From the NCBI RefSeq assembly GCF_024172095.1, contig NZ_JAMZDX010000006.1, positions 434,001 to 498,000 on the forward strand: DNA of 64,000 bases, given 5' to 3'. Shown here piece after piece: positions 34,426 to 43,706 of the stretch. Both the position numbers and the translations under genes were made by a program. Under the pieces are notes generated by a model. It saw only the letters and a program-made list of their open reading frames with translations. It was not told the origin of the DNA and made no database searches. Each line of letters begins with the position of its first letter. Positions within the stretch are counted from its first letter, which is position 1. Source of the DNA: Kitasatospora cinereorecta. Lineage in GTDB: Bacteria > Actinomycetota > Actinomycetes > Streptomycetales > Streptomycetaceae.

Positions 34426-35367
34426 TCAGCGGCGGCGCAGCCGCAGGCCGATCAGCAGCAGGCCGCAGCCGATCAGGGTGAGACCGGTGCCCAGCGGCAG
34501 TTGCAGCGCGGAGGGGTCGCTCCAGTGCAGCGGGACGGCGGCCTCGGCCTCCGGGCGGGCCTGGGCCTCGATCTGCGGCTGGTCCCCAGCAGGCGGGTCG
34601 ACCGGGAGCGCGGAGTCCGATCCACCGGCCTGCGGCGGGAGCGCGAGGTCGTCCCCGGGTGCCCCGGTGGAGCCGTCGGCCGGGTCCTCGGCGGTCGGGG
34701 ACGGCGGCTCCTGCGGCATCGGGGCCAGCTGCGGCTGGTGCCGCATGCCGCCCTCGCCGTGCGGGACCCGCGGGTACGCCGCCGACGCGGACGGGGACGC
34801 GTCGGGGCTCTCCGACGGCGTGGTGGACGTGGACGGGGAGGGGCTCGCCGGATCCGAGGCGGAGGCCGAGGGGTCCGGCTGCTCGGTGGCCCCGCCGGAG
34901 GGCGAGGGGGTGGACCGGGTGGGCGCGGCGGTCGGCGGGCAGGTCCCGGACGGGTCGTCGCCGGCCGGCGCGGAGTCGGTGGGCAGGACGTCGGGCAGCG
35001 AGGGCAGGACGTCGGGCATCGTGGGCAGGGCGGGAACGTTCGGCGGCAGCGCGACCATCGGCAGCAGCGCACCGGCCGACTGCGCCGCGGCGAGGGCCTG
35101 GGCGACCGCCAGGGCGGACACCGGCGTGGACACCGTCTCCGCCGCCGGTCCCTGCGCCGGAGTTCCCTGCGCCGGAGCTCCCTGCGCCGCCGGGGCCCGG
35201 CCCGCGCCGGCCGGATCGACGGCCAGTGCGGGGCCGGCCAGGAGCAGCGGCAGGGCCAGCCCGACGCCGGTCAGGGCCACCCGGCAGCGGGCGCCCACGG
35301 GCAGAAGGGAGGGGGCCGCGGAGGACACCGCGGCGAATGCTGAGCGCGTGTACGGAAGTGCAGCCAT
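34426..35367 (-). CDS. Secreted Pro/Ser/Ala-rich surface protein with C-terminal anchor
   Basis: 313 residues. A long signal peptide ends near ALA at 47-49 and is followed by a low-complexity region rich in Pro, Ser, Ala and Asp. The C-terminus is LPLGTG (from residue 290), then a hydrophobic helix and the basic end LRLRRR. That end resembles a cell-wall sorting signal, but the motif differs from LPxTG and LAxTG. Function unknown. Confidence 0.75.
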   Translation of the reverse strand: MAALPYTRSAFAAVSSAAPSLLPVGARCRVALTGVGLALPLLLAGPALAVDPAGAGRAPAAQGAPAQGTPAQGPAAETVSTPVSALAVAQALAAAQSAGALLPMVALPPNVPALPTMPDVLPSLPDVLPTDSAPAGDDPSGTCPPTAAPTRSTPSPSGGATEQPDPSASASDPASPSPSTSTTPSESPDASPSASAAYPRVPHGEGGMRHQPQLAPMPQEPPSPTAEDPADGSTGAPGDDLALPPQAGGSDSALPVDPPAGDQPQIEAQARPEAEAAVPLHWSDPSALQLPLGTGLTLIGCGLLLIGLRLRRR

Positions 35368-35481
35368 GGAAAGCAGATCCTTCCGACGGCCGAACGCACC
35401 ACGGTCCGTTCGAGGGCGGAACAGCTCTGGACCAGCGTCACACAGTCGGACATTCCGGGCATGTCGGGCGGATTCGGCGGC

Positions 35482-35967
35482 TCACAGCTCCCGGTACATC
35501 AGGTGCAGCCCTACCCTCCCCAGCGTCGGGTGGTCGAAGGCCCCCGGCACGGTGCCGAGCACCTGGAAACCGAGCCGGCGGTAGAGCCGGACCGCCGCCT
35601 CGTTGCTCTCCACCACCGCGTTGAACTGCATCCCGGCGAACCCGCGCGCCCCGGCCCAGGCCAGTGCGTCCTGGCACAGCGCCGCACCGACGCCGCGGCC
35701 CCGGGCGCCCGCGGCGACCATGAAGCTCGCGGTCGACACGTGCGCGCCGGGCCCGGAACGGTTGGCGCCCATCTTCGCGGTGCCCAGCACCCGGTCGCCC
35801 TCGACCGCCACCACGGTCCGCCCCGGTACGGGCTCGAGCCAGGTCTGCCGCGCCTGCTCCTCGGTCATCGCGGGGTCGTAGACGAAGGTCTCCTCGGCCC
35901 GGACCACCTCGCGGACGATGCTCCAGACCTGGGGCCAGTCGGCCTCGGTGAACTCACGGATCTCCAT
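35482..35967 (-). CDS. GNAT-family N-acetyltransferase
   Basis: 161 residues with the acetyl-CoA-binding motif VAAGARGRGVGAALC (R/Q-x-x-G-x-G/A) and the C-terminal FNAVVESNEAAVRLYRRLGFQ. Substrate unknown; the YDPAMTEEQARQTW segment is common in uncharacterised streptomycete GNATs. The ATG at 35967 is preceded by TAGCGT at 7 nt and by no ribosome site, so it is probably leaderless. Confidence 0.92.
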   Translation of the reverse strand: MEIREFTEADWPQVWSIVREVVRAEETFVYDPAMTEEQARQTWLEPVPGRTVVAVEGDRVLGTAKMGANRSGPGAHVSTASFMVAAGARGRGVGAALCQDALAWAGARGFAGMQFNAVVESNEAAVRLYRRLGFQVLGTVPGAFDHPTLGRVGLHLMYREL

Positions 35968-35974
35968 GGTCCGC

Positions 35975-35980
35975 ACGCTA
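35975..35980 (-). promoter_or_regulatory. -10 element of the GNAT gene, leaderless type
   Basis: TAGCGT on the minus strand, 7 nt before the ATG. Confidence 0.45.
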
Positions 35981-36028
35981 ACCGGCCGACCGGCCCCGGT
36001 CCCCCGAATTTGCGCCCCCAGGGCCGTC

Positions 36029-37006
36029 TCAGGCCCGCAGCACGACCTTGCCGACCTGCTCGCCCGCCTCGACCACCCGGTGCGCCTCGGCGGCGTCGGC
36101 GAGCGGCAGCACCCGGTCCACCACCGGCTTCACCACACCGGCCTCCAGCAGCGGCCACACGTGCTCGCGGACGGCGGCGACGATGGCGGCCTTCTCCCCC
36201 AGCGGGCGGCCGCGCAGGTTGGTCGCGGCCACCGCGGCGCGCTTGCGCAGCAGGGTGCCGAGGTCGAGCTCGCCCTTGACCCCGCCCTGCAGGCCGATGA
36301 TCACCAGTCGGCCGTTGACCGCCAGGGCGTCCACGTTCCGCTGCAGGTACTTGGCGCCCATGATGTCCAGGATCACGTCGGCCCCGGCCCCGCCGGTCGC
36401 CTCCCGGACCGCCTCGACGAAGTCCTGCTCGCGGTAGTCGATGCCCACGTCCGCGCCCAACTCGGCGCAGCGGGCCAGCTTCTGCGGGCTGCCGGCGGTC
36501 ACCAGCACCCGGGCTCCGACTGCCTTGGCGAGCTGGACGGCCATGGTGCCGATCCCGCTGCCGCCGCCGTGCACGAGCACCGTCTCGGCCGGCCGCAGGT
36601 GCGCCACCATGAACAGGTTGGACCAGACCGTGCAGGCCACCTCGGGCAGCGCCGCCGCCTCCACCGCGGTCAGCCCCTTGGGCACCGGCAGCAGCTGCCC
36701 GACCGGCACCACCACCTGCTGCGCGTAGCCGCCGCCGACCAGCAGCGCGCACACCTCGTCGCCGACCGCCCACCCGGCGACGCCCGGGCCGAGCGCCGCG
36801 ATCCGGCCGGCGCACTCCAGTCCGGGGTAGGGCGAACTGCCGGGCGGCGGGTCGTAGAAGCCCTGGCGCTGCAGCAGGTCGGCGCGGTTGACGGCGGTGG
36901 CCGCCACCTCGACCAGGACCTCGCCCGCCCCGGGCACGGGATCGGGCACCTCGGCCCACGTCAACGCCTCGGGTCCACCGGGCTGAGGGATCGTCATCGC
37001 ATGCAT
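36029..37006 (-). CDS. NAD(P)H-quinone oxidoreductase (zeta-crystallin/PIG3 type)
   Basis: 325-residue medium-chain reductase without the catalytic zinc ligands. Seen: NRADLLQRQGFYDPPPGSSPYPGLECAG near the N-terminus and the nucleotide-binding VHGGGSGIGTMAVQLAKAVGARV. It probably reduces quinones or enones with NADPH. It is a single gene; the K+ channel gene diverges from it with a 195-bp spacer. Confidence 0.93.
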   Translation of the reverse strand: MHAMTIPQPGGPEALTWAEVPDPVPGAGEVLVEVAATAVNRADLLQRQGFYDPPPGSSPYPGLECAGRIAALGPGVAGWAVGDEVCALLVGGGYAQQVVVPVGQLLPVPKGLTAVEAAALPEVACTVWSNLFMVAHLRPAETVLVHGGGSGIGTMAVQLAKAVGARVLVTAGSPQKLARCAELGADVGIDYREQDFVEAVREATGGAGADVILDIMGAKYLQRNVDALAVNGRLVIIGLQGGVKGELDLGTLLRKRAAVAATNLRGRPLGEKAAIVAAVREHVWPLLEAGVVKPVVDRVLPLADAAEAHRVVEAGEQVGKVVLRA

Positions 37007-37188
37007 GCCCCGAAACTACTCGGCGGCCCGCCCGAATCCGGCACCATCCACCGGCGGGCCCGCCGGATCCGCCAGGACGATCCAGGGGCGCCACCCGACC
37101 CGGGGCGACCCGGGTCGTCGCGGGAGCGCGCGCCCTCGGCCGCGTGTGAGGCACGGCGGGGCGCCCGTCCGTGGGGCGTCCCGCACCG

Positions 37189-37194
37189 CATCCT
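37189..37194 (+). promoter_or_regulatory. Putative -10 element of the K+ channel gene
   Basis: CATCCT, 7 nt before the GTG at 37202, with no ribosome site; first-position deviation from TANNNT. Confidence 0.35.
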
Positions 37195-37201
37195 TGACCC
37201 T

Positions 37202-38224
37202 GTGCCGGACCCGAACCCGCCCACCGTCGCCCTGCCCACCCGGCCGGCCCGGCCTCCGCTGCGCCAGGTCCTCAAGCGCCTCGCACTGGCGCTGGGCGTC
37301 CTGCTCCTGACCACTCTGATCGTCTGGGCCGACCACGACGGGTACCACGACAACGCGGATGCGGCCGTGTCCCTGCTGGACGCCGCCTACTACGCCACCG
37401 TCACCCTCTCCACCACCGGGTACGGCGACATCACCCCGGTCAGCGACAGCGCCCGCCTGGTCAACATCCTGGTGATCACCCCGCTGCGGGTGCTCTTCCT
37501 GATCATCCTGGTCGGCACCACCCTCGAAGTGCTGACCGAACGCACCCGCCGGCAGTGGCGGATCCGACGCTGGAGGTCCTCCGTGCGCGAGCACACCGTC
37601 GTGATCGGCTACGGCACCAAGGGCCGCAGCGCGGTGTCCGCCCTGCTCGGCCAGGGCGTGGAGGCCTCCTCGATCGTGGTGGTCGACCCGCAGTCCCGGG
37701 CCGTCGACCAGGCCACCCGGGACGGTCTGACCGGCGTGGTCGGCGACGCCACCCGGACCGAGACCCTGCTGCGCGCCGAACTGCCCCGCGCCGCACGGGT
37801 GGTGGTCGCCCCCGAACGCGACGACACCGCCGCCCTGATCACCCTGACCGCCCGCCAGCTCAACCGCGGCGCCACCGTGGTCGCCGCCGTCCGCGAGGAC
37901 GAGAACGCCCCGCTGCTGCGCCAGAGCGGCGCCGACGTGGTGGTCACCAGCTCCAGCTCGGCCGGGCGGCTGCTCGGCATGTCGATGCTCAGCCCGCACG
38001 CCGGCTCGGTGATGGAGGACCTGCTCACCTACGGCCGCGGCCTGGACGTGGTGGAACGCCCGGTCACCCGCGCCGAGGCCGGACACAGCCCGCGGGAGAG
38101 CGGCGACCTGGTGGTCGCGGTGGTCCGCGGGCGGCGGCTGCTCAACTACACCGAACCGGAGGTCGCCACCCTCCAGCTGACCGACCGGCTGATCGTCATC
38201 AGACCGGCCGGCCTGCCGCAGTAG
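37202..38224 (+). CDS. Two-TM potassium channel with RCK/TrkA-N domain
   Basis: 340 residues. TM1 (LALALGVLLLTTLIVW), pore helix and selectivity filter TTGYGD (71-76), then TM2 (LVNILVITPLRVLFLIILVGTTLEVL). A Rossmann TrkA-N domain (VVIGYGTKGRSAVSALLGQG ... VVVDPQ) and a TrkA-C-like end complete it. It is a ligand-gated K+ channel of MthK-like design. The GTG at 37202 is judged from the N-terminal frame and the CATCCT hexamer 7 nt upstream. Confidence 0.92.
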   Translation: MPDPNPPTVALPTRPARPPLRQVLKRLALALGVLLLTTLIVWADHDGYHDNADAAVSLLDAAYYATVTLSTTGYGDITPVSDSARLVNILVITPLRVLFLIILVGTTLEVLTERTRRQWRIRRWRSSVREHTVVIGYGTKGRSAVSALLGQGVEASSIVVVDPQSRAVDQATRDGLTGVVGDATRTETLLRAELPRAARVVVAPERDDTAALITLTARQLNRGATVVAAVREDENAPLLRQSGADVVVTSSSSAGRLLGMSMLSPHAGSVMEDLLTYGRGLDVVERPVTRAEAGHSPRESGDLVVAVVRGRRLLNYTEPEVATLQLTDRLIVIRPAGLPQ

Positions 38225-38259
38225 CCGACCGCGGGCGCACCGGGGGACGGCCGATCCGG

Positions 38260-39516
38260 TCAGGGAAGCGTGAGCAGCTCGGTGCGGCCGCCCGCCGGTA
38301 CCCCGCCCGGGGGCACCACGGCCAACGCCTCGGCCAGCGCCAGCCCGCGCAGCATCGCCGGCCCGTCGAAGGCCAGCGGCACCACCCCGTCCTCCCGCCG
38401 GACCACCGGCAGCAGCCGGGTGTCCGCCGGGTGCCCGGGCAGGTCGACCGCGGCCCGCTCGATCCGCTCCCGGCCCGCGCCGGTCGGACGCCCGCTCAGC
38501 GCGGCCAGCAGCGGCAGCGCCAGGGTCACCGTGCCCGCCACCGCCGCCAGCGGATTGCCGGGCAGCCCGACCAGCCGGCGCCCGCCGGGCAGCTCGGCCA
38601 GCAGCATCGGATGCCCCGGCCGGACGGCCACCCCGTCCACCAGCAGGTGCCCGCCGGTCGCCTCCAGCGCGGCGTGCAGGAAGTCCACCGGACCGGCCGC
38701 GGTACCGCCGGTGGTCAGCACCACGTCGGCGGGCGAGTGCCGGATCGCGTCCCGCAGCAGCCCGAAGTCGTCCCGGACGTAGCGCCGGCCCAGCACCTCG
38801 GCCCCGGCCGCCGCCAGCAGCGGGGGCAGCAGCGGCCCCAGCGCGTCCCGTACCCGGCCGGGCCCGGGCAGCCCCGACTCCTGCAGCTCGTCGCCGAGCA
38901 CCAGCAGCTCGACCGTCGGCCGCCGTCGCACCGTCAGCGCGTCGTGCCCGGCCGCCGATGCCAGCCCCAGCACCGCCGGGGTGACCACCGTTCCGGCCGG
39001 CAGCAGCTCGTCGCCGCACCGGCACTCCTGCCCGCGCGGCCGTACGTCCTGGCCGGGCCCCACCGCTCCGCGCAGCAGCCCGCCCTCCCCGCCGTCGCCG
39101 GGCTCGGCGTCGCCGGGCTCCACGCGGCCGTGCTCGCGGCGCAGGACCCCGGTCGCGCCGGGCGGGAGCTGGGCGCCGGTGGCGATCTCGACCGCCTCGC
39201 CGTCGGCCAGCGGACGGCAGCGCTCACCGGCCAGCAGGCGGCCGGTCAGCCGCCACGGGCCGGGTCCGGCCACCGCCCAGCCGTCCATCGCCGAGGTGTC
39301 GAAGGCGGGCAGGTCGGTGAGCGCGGTCAGCGGCTCGGCCAGGGTGCGGCCGAGCGCAGCGACGGGCCCGAGCAGCTCGGCGGGCAGCGGCGCACCGGCC
39401 CGCCGGGCCGCTCGCCGGGCCTGCGGCCAGGGGGCGTGCCGGAGCGTCGGATCGGCCCGCGGGCCGTCCGCGTCGACCGGCCGGTCCACCGGGCGCAGCG
39501 AGTCCACCGGATTCAC
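38260..39516 (-). CDS. moeA: Molybdopterin molybdenumtransferase MoeA
   Basis: 418 residues. MoeA inserts molybdate into adenylated molybdopterin. Seen: FDTSAMDGWAVAG, EIATGAQLPPGATGVL, the MPT-binding core LTTGGTAAGPVDFL and GLPGNPLAAVAG. The middle insert (about 130-165) is Gly/Cys-rich and longer than usual. The stop of DUF6457 overlaps its GTG start by four bases, so it is co-translated with that gene. Confidence 0.93.
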   Translation of the reverse strand: MNPVDSLRPVDRPVDADGPRADPTLRHAPWPQARRAARRAGAPLPAELLGPVAALGRTLAEPLTALTDLPAFDTSAMDGWAVAGPGPWRLTGRLLAGERCRPLADGEAVEIATGAQLPPGATGVLRREHGRVEPGDAEPGDGGEGGLLRGAVGPGQDVRPRGQECRCGDELLPAGTVVTPAVLGLASAAGHDALTVRRRPTVELLVLGDELQESGLPGPGRVRDALGPLLPPLLAAAGAEVLGRRYVRDDFGLLRDAIRHSPADVVLTTGGTAAGPVDFLHAALEATGGHLLVDGVAVRPGHPMLLAELPGGRRLVGLPGNPLAAVAGTVTLALPLLAALSGRPTGAGRERIERAAVDLPGHPADTRLLPVVRREDGVVPLAFDGPAMLRGLALAEALAVVPPGGVPAGGRTELLTLP

Positions 39517-39797
39517 GTCCCCGCCGGCCCCTCGCCGGTCGCCTCGGCCTCGGTCCGCGCGGCCCAGCGGTCGGCCAGCTCCGCGACCCGGGCACCGGCG
39601 GCGGCCACCGCATCCGGGCCGCCACCGGCCTGGGCGGCCGCGTAGCCGACCAGGAAGGCGGTCAGCGGCGCCGCGGGGCGGTCCACCCCGTGCGCGACCA
39701 CCCGGGCGAGGTCCAGCAGGCCGCGGACGTCGACCTCCAGGTCGATCCCCAGCTCGGTGCTGACCTCGGTGATCCAGTCGTCCAGCGTGCGCTCCAT
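39513..39797 (-). CDS. Small DUF6457-like protein of the molybdenum cofactor cluster
   Basis: 94 residues beginning MERTLDDWITEVSTELG. All-helical and acidic, with the conserved segments LLDLARVVAHGVDRPAAPLTAFLVGYAAA. In actinomycetes such proteins sit next to mobA/moeA genes, here overlapping moeA. The function is unknown; a role in molybdopterin handling is inferred from context only. Confidence 0.8.
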   Translation of the reverse strand: MERTLDDWITEVSTELGIDLEVDVRGLLDLARVVAHGVDRPAAPLTAFLVGYAAAQAGGGPDAVAAAGARVAELADRWAARTEAEATGEGPAGT

Positions 39798-39947
39798 AGC
39801 CCCATGCTGCCCGAAACCCCGCCCCCGGGGGTGCCCCACCCCGTGAGCATCGCGCGTCGTTCCGCTCACTGTGTCAGCTCGCCCGCGGTGAGCCGGGCCG
39901 GCTCTCCCGCGGTGAGCCCGGCCGCGTGCCCGGCCCGAGGACCCGGT

Positions 39948-40529
39948 TCAGCTCCCGGTCCCGGCACGGTCGCGCTCCTCGGCCTGGGCCAGCTCCTCCC
40001 AGGTGTCGCAGTCGTAGGCGACGCCCTCCGGGTCGGCCAGCCGGAGCAGGTGCAGGCCGCCGAGCAGCCGGCGCAGCGGCTGTCCGGCCGGGTCGCCGAG
40101 CCGGCTCAGCGCGGCGCGCAGCGGCGCGGTCCGGTACGCGGCGGCCAGCGGCTGGTCCCGTCCGGCGGCGTCCACCAGCAGGGCGCCGTCGGCGTCGGCC
40201 AGCCCGGCGAGCAGCCGCTCGACGGTGGGCCGGTCGAGGAAGGGCAGGTCGGCGGCGAACAGCAGCACCCGTTCCGCGTCCACCAGCGCCAGCCCGGCCG
40301 CGACCGCGGCGACCGGGCCGCCGCCGGGCGGCTCCTCCCGGGTCCAGCGCACCCCGCCGCGGGCGGTCGCCCGCTCCGGGCCGACCACCACCACCTGCCG
40401 GGCCTGCGCGCACGCGTCCAGCACCCGGTCCAGCAGGGTCCGACCGCCGACCGCCAGCCCCGGCTTGTCCACCCCGCCCACCCGGCGCCCGGCCCCACCC
40501 GCCAGCACCACCGCGTCATACGCCGTCAT
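39948..40529 (-). CDS. mobA: Molybdenum cofactor guanylyltransferase (MobA-like NTP transferase)
   Basis: 193 residues with the nucleotidyltransferase signature VVLAGGAGRRVGGVDKPGL, the GGGPVAAVAAGL nucleotide loop and the metal-binding DLPF at the DMP-equivalent position. It would convert molybdopterin to MGD. It lies on the same strand as the DUF6457/moeA pair, 150 bp upstream of it. The start at 40529 agrees with the family. Confidence 0.9.
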   Translation of the reverse strand: MTAYDAVVLAGGAGRRVGGVDKPGLAVGGRTLLDRVLDACAQARQVVVVGPERATARGGVRWTREEPPGGGPVAAVAAGLALVDAERVLLFAADLPFLDRPTVERLLAGLADADGALLVDAAGRDQPLAAAYRTAPLRAALSRLGDPAGQPLRRLLGGLHLLRLADPEGVAYDCDTWEELAQAEERDRAGTGS

Positions 40530-40593
40530 GCCGCCAGTATCCGCCCGCCGCCCCACGGCCCGGGACGGCCGCCCCACGCCCCACCGGAACCGC

Positions 40594-41529
40594 CTACTCC
40601 TCGCCGTCCTCGACGATCTCCGCGTCGACGATCCCGTCCTCGTCCGCCACCGGGTACGGCGTCGTGTTCGCGGCGGCCCCCAGCTCCAGGATCGCCGGCA
40701 GGGTGAGCCCGCCGTACCGCTCGTTGACCGCTGCGGCCAGCGCCTCCGGGTCGTGCGGGTGGGCGCGCAGCGCCCGGTCGAAGTCCCTCAGGTACGCGTC
40801 GGTGAAGGAGAGCACCCGCATCGCGTCGTCGTCCGCCCCCGGCGCCCGGTGCCCGGCGATCACCCGGTCGACGCCGAGGTCGGCGATCCGGGCCAGGTTG
40901 CCCGCCCAGACGGCCCGCTCGGCCGGACCGGTGTCGGCCGTCCACACGTGGGTGCCGTTGTAGACGAAGTCGCCGCCCACCACGGTGCGGATGCTCGGCA
41001 CGTGCGCCAGCGTCGAGTCCGCGCAGTCGCCCTGCCCCAGCTGCAGCACCCGGATCAGCTGCCGGTCGAGCATCAGCGGCTGCGGCAGCAGCGGGGCGGG
41101 CACCAGCGGCTGGTCCGGGATGTCGTCCCCGTACACCGGCTTCCACTGGGCGACCTTCGCCTCCGCGGTGCGGACGATCCCCGCCACCACCTCCGGCGCG
41201 GCCAGCAGCTGCGCACCGGGGAAGAGCCGCAGCACCTCCTCGGCGCCGAAGTAGTGGTCCGGGTGCTGGTGGGTGACGACGACGGCGAGCAGCTGCCGGT
41301 TCTTGCCGGCGATCCACTCCGCCAGTTCACGTCCGGCGCTGCGGGTCAGCTGGGCGTCGAAGAGGATCGCCGCCTGCTCCCCCATGACCAGCGTCGAAGT
41401 GGCGAAGAAGGCCGTCTCCGGGCCGGTGAAGACGTCCACCTCCAACGGCCGCACCGGCGGGTACCCGTCGGGCGCGCCGTGGCCCGGCCGGTCCCCTCCG
41501 GCGGTCGGGTCGGGCGGGAACGCCGTCAC
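40594..41529 (-). CDS. MBL-fold metallo-hydrolase
   Basis: 311 residues. The metal motif is THQHPDH (about 86-92), with further ligands in GGDFVYNGTHVW (Asp) and VIAGHRAPG (His). It lacks a signal peptide, so it is cytosolic. The extended N-terminus and C-terminal tail are Asp/Glu-rich. Substrate unknown. The GTG at 41529 follows GAGGGAGC. Confidence 0.9.
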   Translation of the reverse strand: MTAFPPDPTAGGDRPGHGAPDGYPPVRPLEVDVFTGPETAFFATSTLVMGEQAAILFDAQLTRSAGRELAEWIAGKNRQLLAVVVTHQHPDHYFGAEEVLRLFPGAQLLAAPEVVAGIVRTAEAKVAQWKPVYGDDIPDQPLVPAPLLPQPLMLDRQLIRVLQLGQGDCADSTLAHVPSIRTVVGGDFVYNGTHVWTADTGPAERAVWAGNLARIADLGVDRVIAGHRAPGADDDAMRVLSFTDAYLRDFDRALRAHPHDPEALAAAVNERYGGLTLPAILELGAAANTTPYPVADEDGIVDAEIVEDGEE

Positions 41530-41731
41530 TGCAGCTCCCTCGTGGCTCCGGTCCGCGGGCCGCGCGGGCCCCTGTCCGTACCAGCTTGGGAGGTGGCAGG
41601 GGCCGTCGCCGGGTAGGCGCGCCCAGGAGAGTGATCATCTGCCCGGTCGGCCGCGCACGGCGGGGACGGTGCGCCCGGTAGAGGCGCCGAGCGCCCCGTC
41701 GGGGGCGCGGGGCGGCCTTCCGGGCGTCGGC

Positions 41732-41737
41732 TAGAGT
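41732..41737 (+). promoter_or_regulatory. Putative manA -10 element
   Basis: TAGAGT, 51 bp before the manA ATG; a -35 match is poor. The rest of the 259-bp spacer (41530-41788) holds no recognised gene. Confidence 0.35.
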
Positions 41738-41788
41738 CGGAGCCCTTCAATCCGGACAACCACCGCAGGAACGAGCAAGGAGCACGCC

Positions 41789-42982
41789 ATGGACAGGCTC
41801 CGCAACGCGGTCCGCCCCTACGCCTGGGGATCGGTCACCGCCATCCCCGCGCTGCTGGGGCAGGCGCCGAGCGGCGAGCCCCAGGCCGAGCTCTGGATGG
41901 GGGCCCACCCCGGCGACTCGTCCGAGGTCGACCGCGGCGCCGGCGCCCGCCCGCTCTCCGAGGTGATCGCCGCCGACCCCGAGGGCGAGCTCGGCGCCGC
42001 CTCGGTGGCCAAGTTCGGCCCCACCCTGCCGTTCCTGCTGAAGGTGCTGGCCGCCGGCGCCCCGCTCTCCCTGCAGGCCCACCCGACCCTCGACCAGGCC
42101 CGGGCCGGCTTCGCCGACGAGGAGGCCCGCGGCATCCCGCTGGACGCCCCGCACCGCAACTACCGCGACGCCAACCACAAGCCCGAACTCATCTGCGCCC
42201 TGGACGACTTCGAGGGCCTGTGCGGCTTCCGCAGCCCCGCCGCCACCGCCGACCTGATGGCCTCCCTCGGCGCCCCCGCGCTGGAGCCGCTGATCGACAT
42301 CCTGCGCGGCAAGCCGGAGTCCGAGGCGCTGCGCGAGGTGCTCGCCACCGTCCTGTCGATGACCGGCGCCGAGGCCGAGCACACCGTCGCCCAGGTCGCC
42401 GAGGCGATCGAGGCCGCCGCCCCCGGCGACAGCGGCGGCACCCTGGCCGGCTACGCCTACGCCGCCCGCGAGTTCCCCGGCGACACCGGACTGCTGGCCG
42501 CCCTGCTGCTCAACCACGTGGTCCTGCGGCCCGGCGAGGCGCTCTACCTCGGCGCCGGCGTGCCGCACGCCTACCTGCGCGGTACCGGGGTCGAGATCAT
42601 GGCCAACTCCGACAACGTGCTGCGCTGCGGGCTCACCCCCAAGCACGTGGACGTCCCCGAGCTGCTCCGGGTGGTCGAGTTCGGCGCGACCGACCCGGAC
42701 GTGCTGCGCCCGGAGCCCGACGCCCACGGCGAGCGGCTCTACCCGGTGCCGATCGACGAGTTCCGGATCTCCCGCTACGTCCTCGGCACCCGGTCCGCCC
42801 CGCTGACCGGCGACGCCCCGCAGATCCTGCTCTGCACCGATGGCACCGCCGAGCTGACCGCCGCCGACGGCACCGCCCTCACCCTGACCCGCGGTCAGTC
42901 GGCCTTCCTCCCCGCCACCGGCACCACCACCGTGCTGCAGGGTCCGGGCGCCACCGTCTTCCGCGCCACCGTCACCCTCTGA
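41789..42982 (+). CDS. manA: Mannose-6-phosphate isomerase, class I
   Basis: 397 residues. Interconverts fructose-6-P and mannose-6-P, feeding GDP-mannose for glycoproteins and lipoglycans. The zinc-site segments are FLLKVLAAGAPLSLQAHPT, NHKPELICAL, GVPHAYLRGTGVEIMANSDNVLR. AAGGAG is spaced 7 bases before the ATG. A GT87-like mannosyltransferase is encoded elsewhere in the window (52009-53550), but a link is only inference. Confidence 0.96.
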   Translation: MDRLRNAVRPYAWGSVTAIPALLGQAPSGEPQAELWMGAHPGDSSEVDRGAGARPLSEVIAADPEGELGAASVAKFGPTLPFLLKVLAAGAPLSLQAHPTLDQARAGFADEEARGIPLDAPHRNYRDANHKPELICALDDFEGLCGFRSPAATADLMASLGAPALEPLIDILRGKPESEALREVLATVLSMTGAEAEHTVAQVAEAIEAAAPGDSGGTLAGYAYAAREFPGDTGLLAALLLNHVVLRPGEALYLGAGVPHAYLRGTGVEIMANSDNVLRCGLTPKHVDVPELLRVVEFGATDPDVLRPEPDAHGERLYPVPIDEFRISRYVLGTRSAPLTGDAPQILLCTDGTAELTAADGTALTLTRGQSAFLPATGTTTVLQGPGATVFRATVTL

Positions 42983-43070
42983 CGGCCCCTCGGCCCGCCC
43001 CTTCGCCCTGGCGGTGGTCCTCGCCGCGCCGGTCCGTCCGTTGGGGACCGACTCACGGAATGCTGGCGCC

Positions 43071-43637
43071 ATGCGGAAACTCATCTACGGCATGAACCTG
43101 ACCCTGGACGGCTACATCGCCGCGCCCGGCGACGACATCGGCTGGAGCGGACCGCCCAGCGACGAGCTGTTCCAGTGGTGGCTCGACCACGAGCGGGCGA
43201 GCAGCCTGTCGCTGTACGGGCGCAAGCTGTGGCAGACGATGAGCTCCTACTGGCCGACCGGCGACCGGCAGCCCGACGCCACCCCGGCGGAGATCGCGTT
43301 CGCGCGGAACTGGCGGGACACGCCGAAGGTGGTGTTCTCCTCGACGATCGACCAGGTCGACTGGAACACCCGCCTGGTCACCGGCGACGCGATCGCCGAG
43401 ATCACCCGGCTCAAGGCCGAGGACGGCGGTCCGATGGACATCGGCGGCGCGACGCTCGCCGGAGCGGCCATGCGCGCCGGGCTGATCGACGAATACGTGA
43501 TCGCCACCCACCCGGTCCTGGTGGGCGGCGGCACGCCGTTCTTCACCGCGCTGGACAGCTGGGTGAACCTGAACCTGGTGGAGACGCGGACGTTTCCCGG
43601 CGGCGTGGTCCTGACCAGGTACGAGACCAGGCGCTGA
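43071..43637 (+). CDS. Dihydrofolate reductase-fold (RibD C-terminal type) protein
   Basis: 188 residues of the RibD_C/DHFR superfamily. The start MRKLIYGMNLTLDGYIAAPGDDI, DIGGATLAGAAMRAGLIDEY and VLVGGGTPFF are characteristic. It is a stand-alone reductase of unknown substrate, common in actinomycetes. It is convergent with dnaB. Confidence 0.92.
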   Translation: MRKLIYGMNLTLDGYIAAPGDDIGWSGPPSDELFQWWLDHERASSLSLYGRKLWQTMSSYWPTGDRQPDATPAEIAFARNWRDTPKVVFSSTIDQVDWNTRLVTGDAIAEITRLKAEDGGPMDIGGATLAGAAMRAGLIDEYVIATHPVLVGGGTPFFTALDSWVNLNLVETRTFPGGVVLTRYETRR

Positions 43638-43674
43638 GCGGCTTCCCGCTGTCGCACGGCCCGGATGCCGCGTG

Positions 43675-43695
43675 AGCCCGCGGTGTCAGCGGGCT
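43675..43695. terminator. Weak hairpin between the DHFR-fold gene and dnaB
   Basis: AGCCCGC/GCGGGCT, 7-bp stem with a 7-nt loop, between two convergent genes. Confidence 0.4.
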
Positions 43696-43706
43696 TCCAC
43701 ACCACC

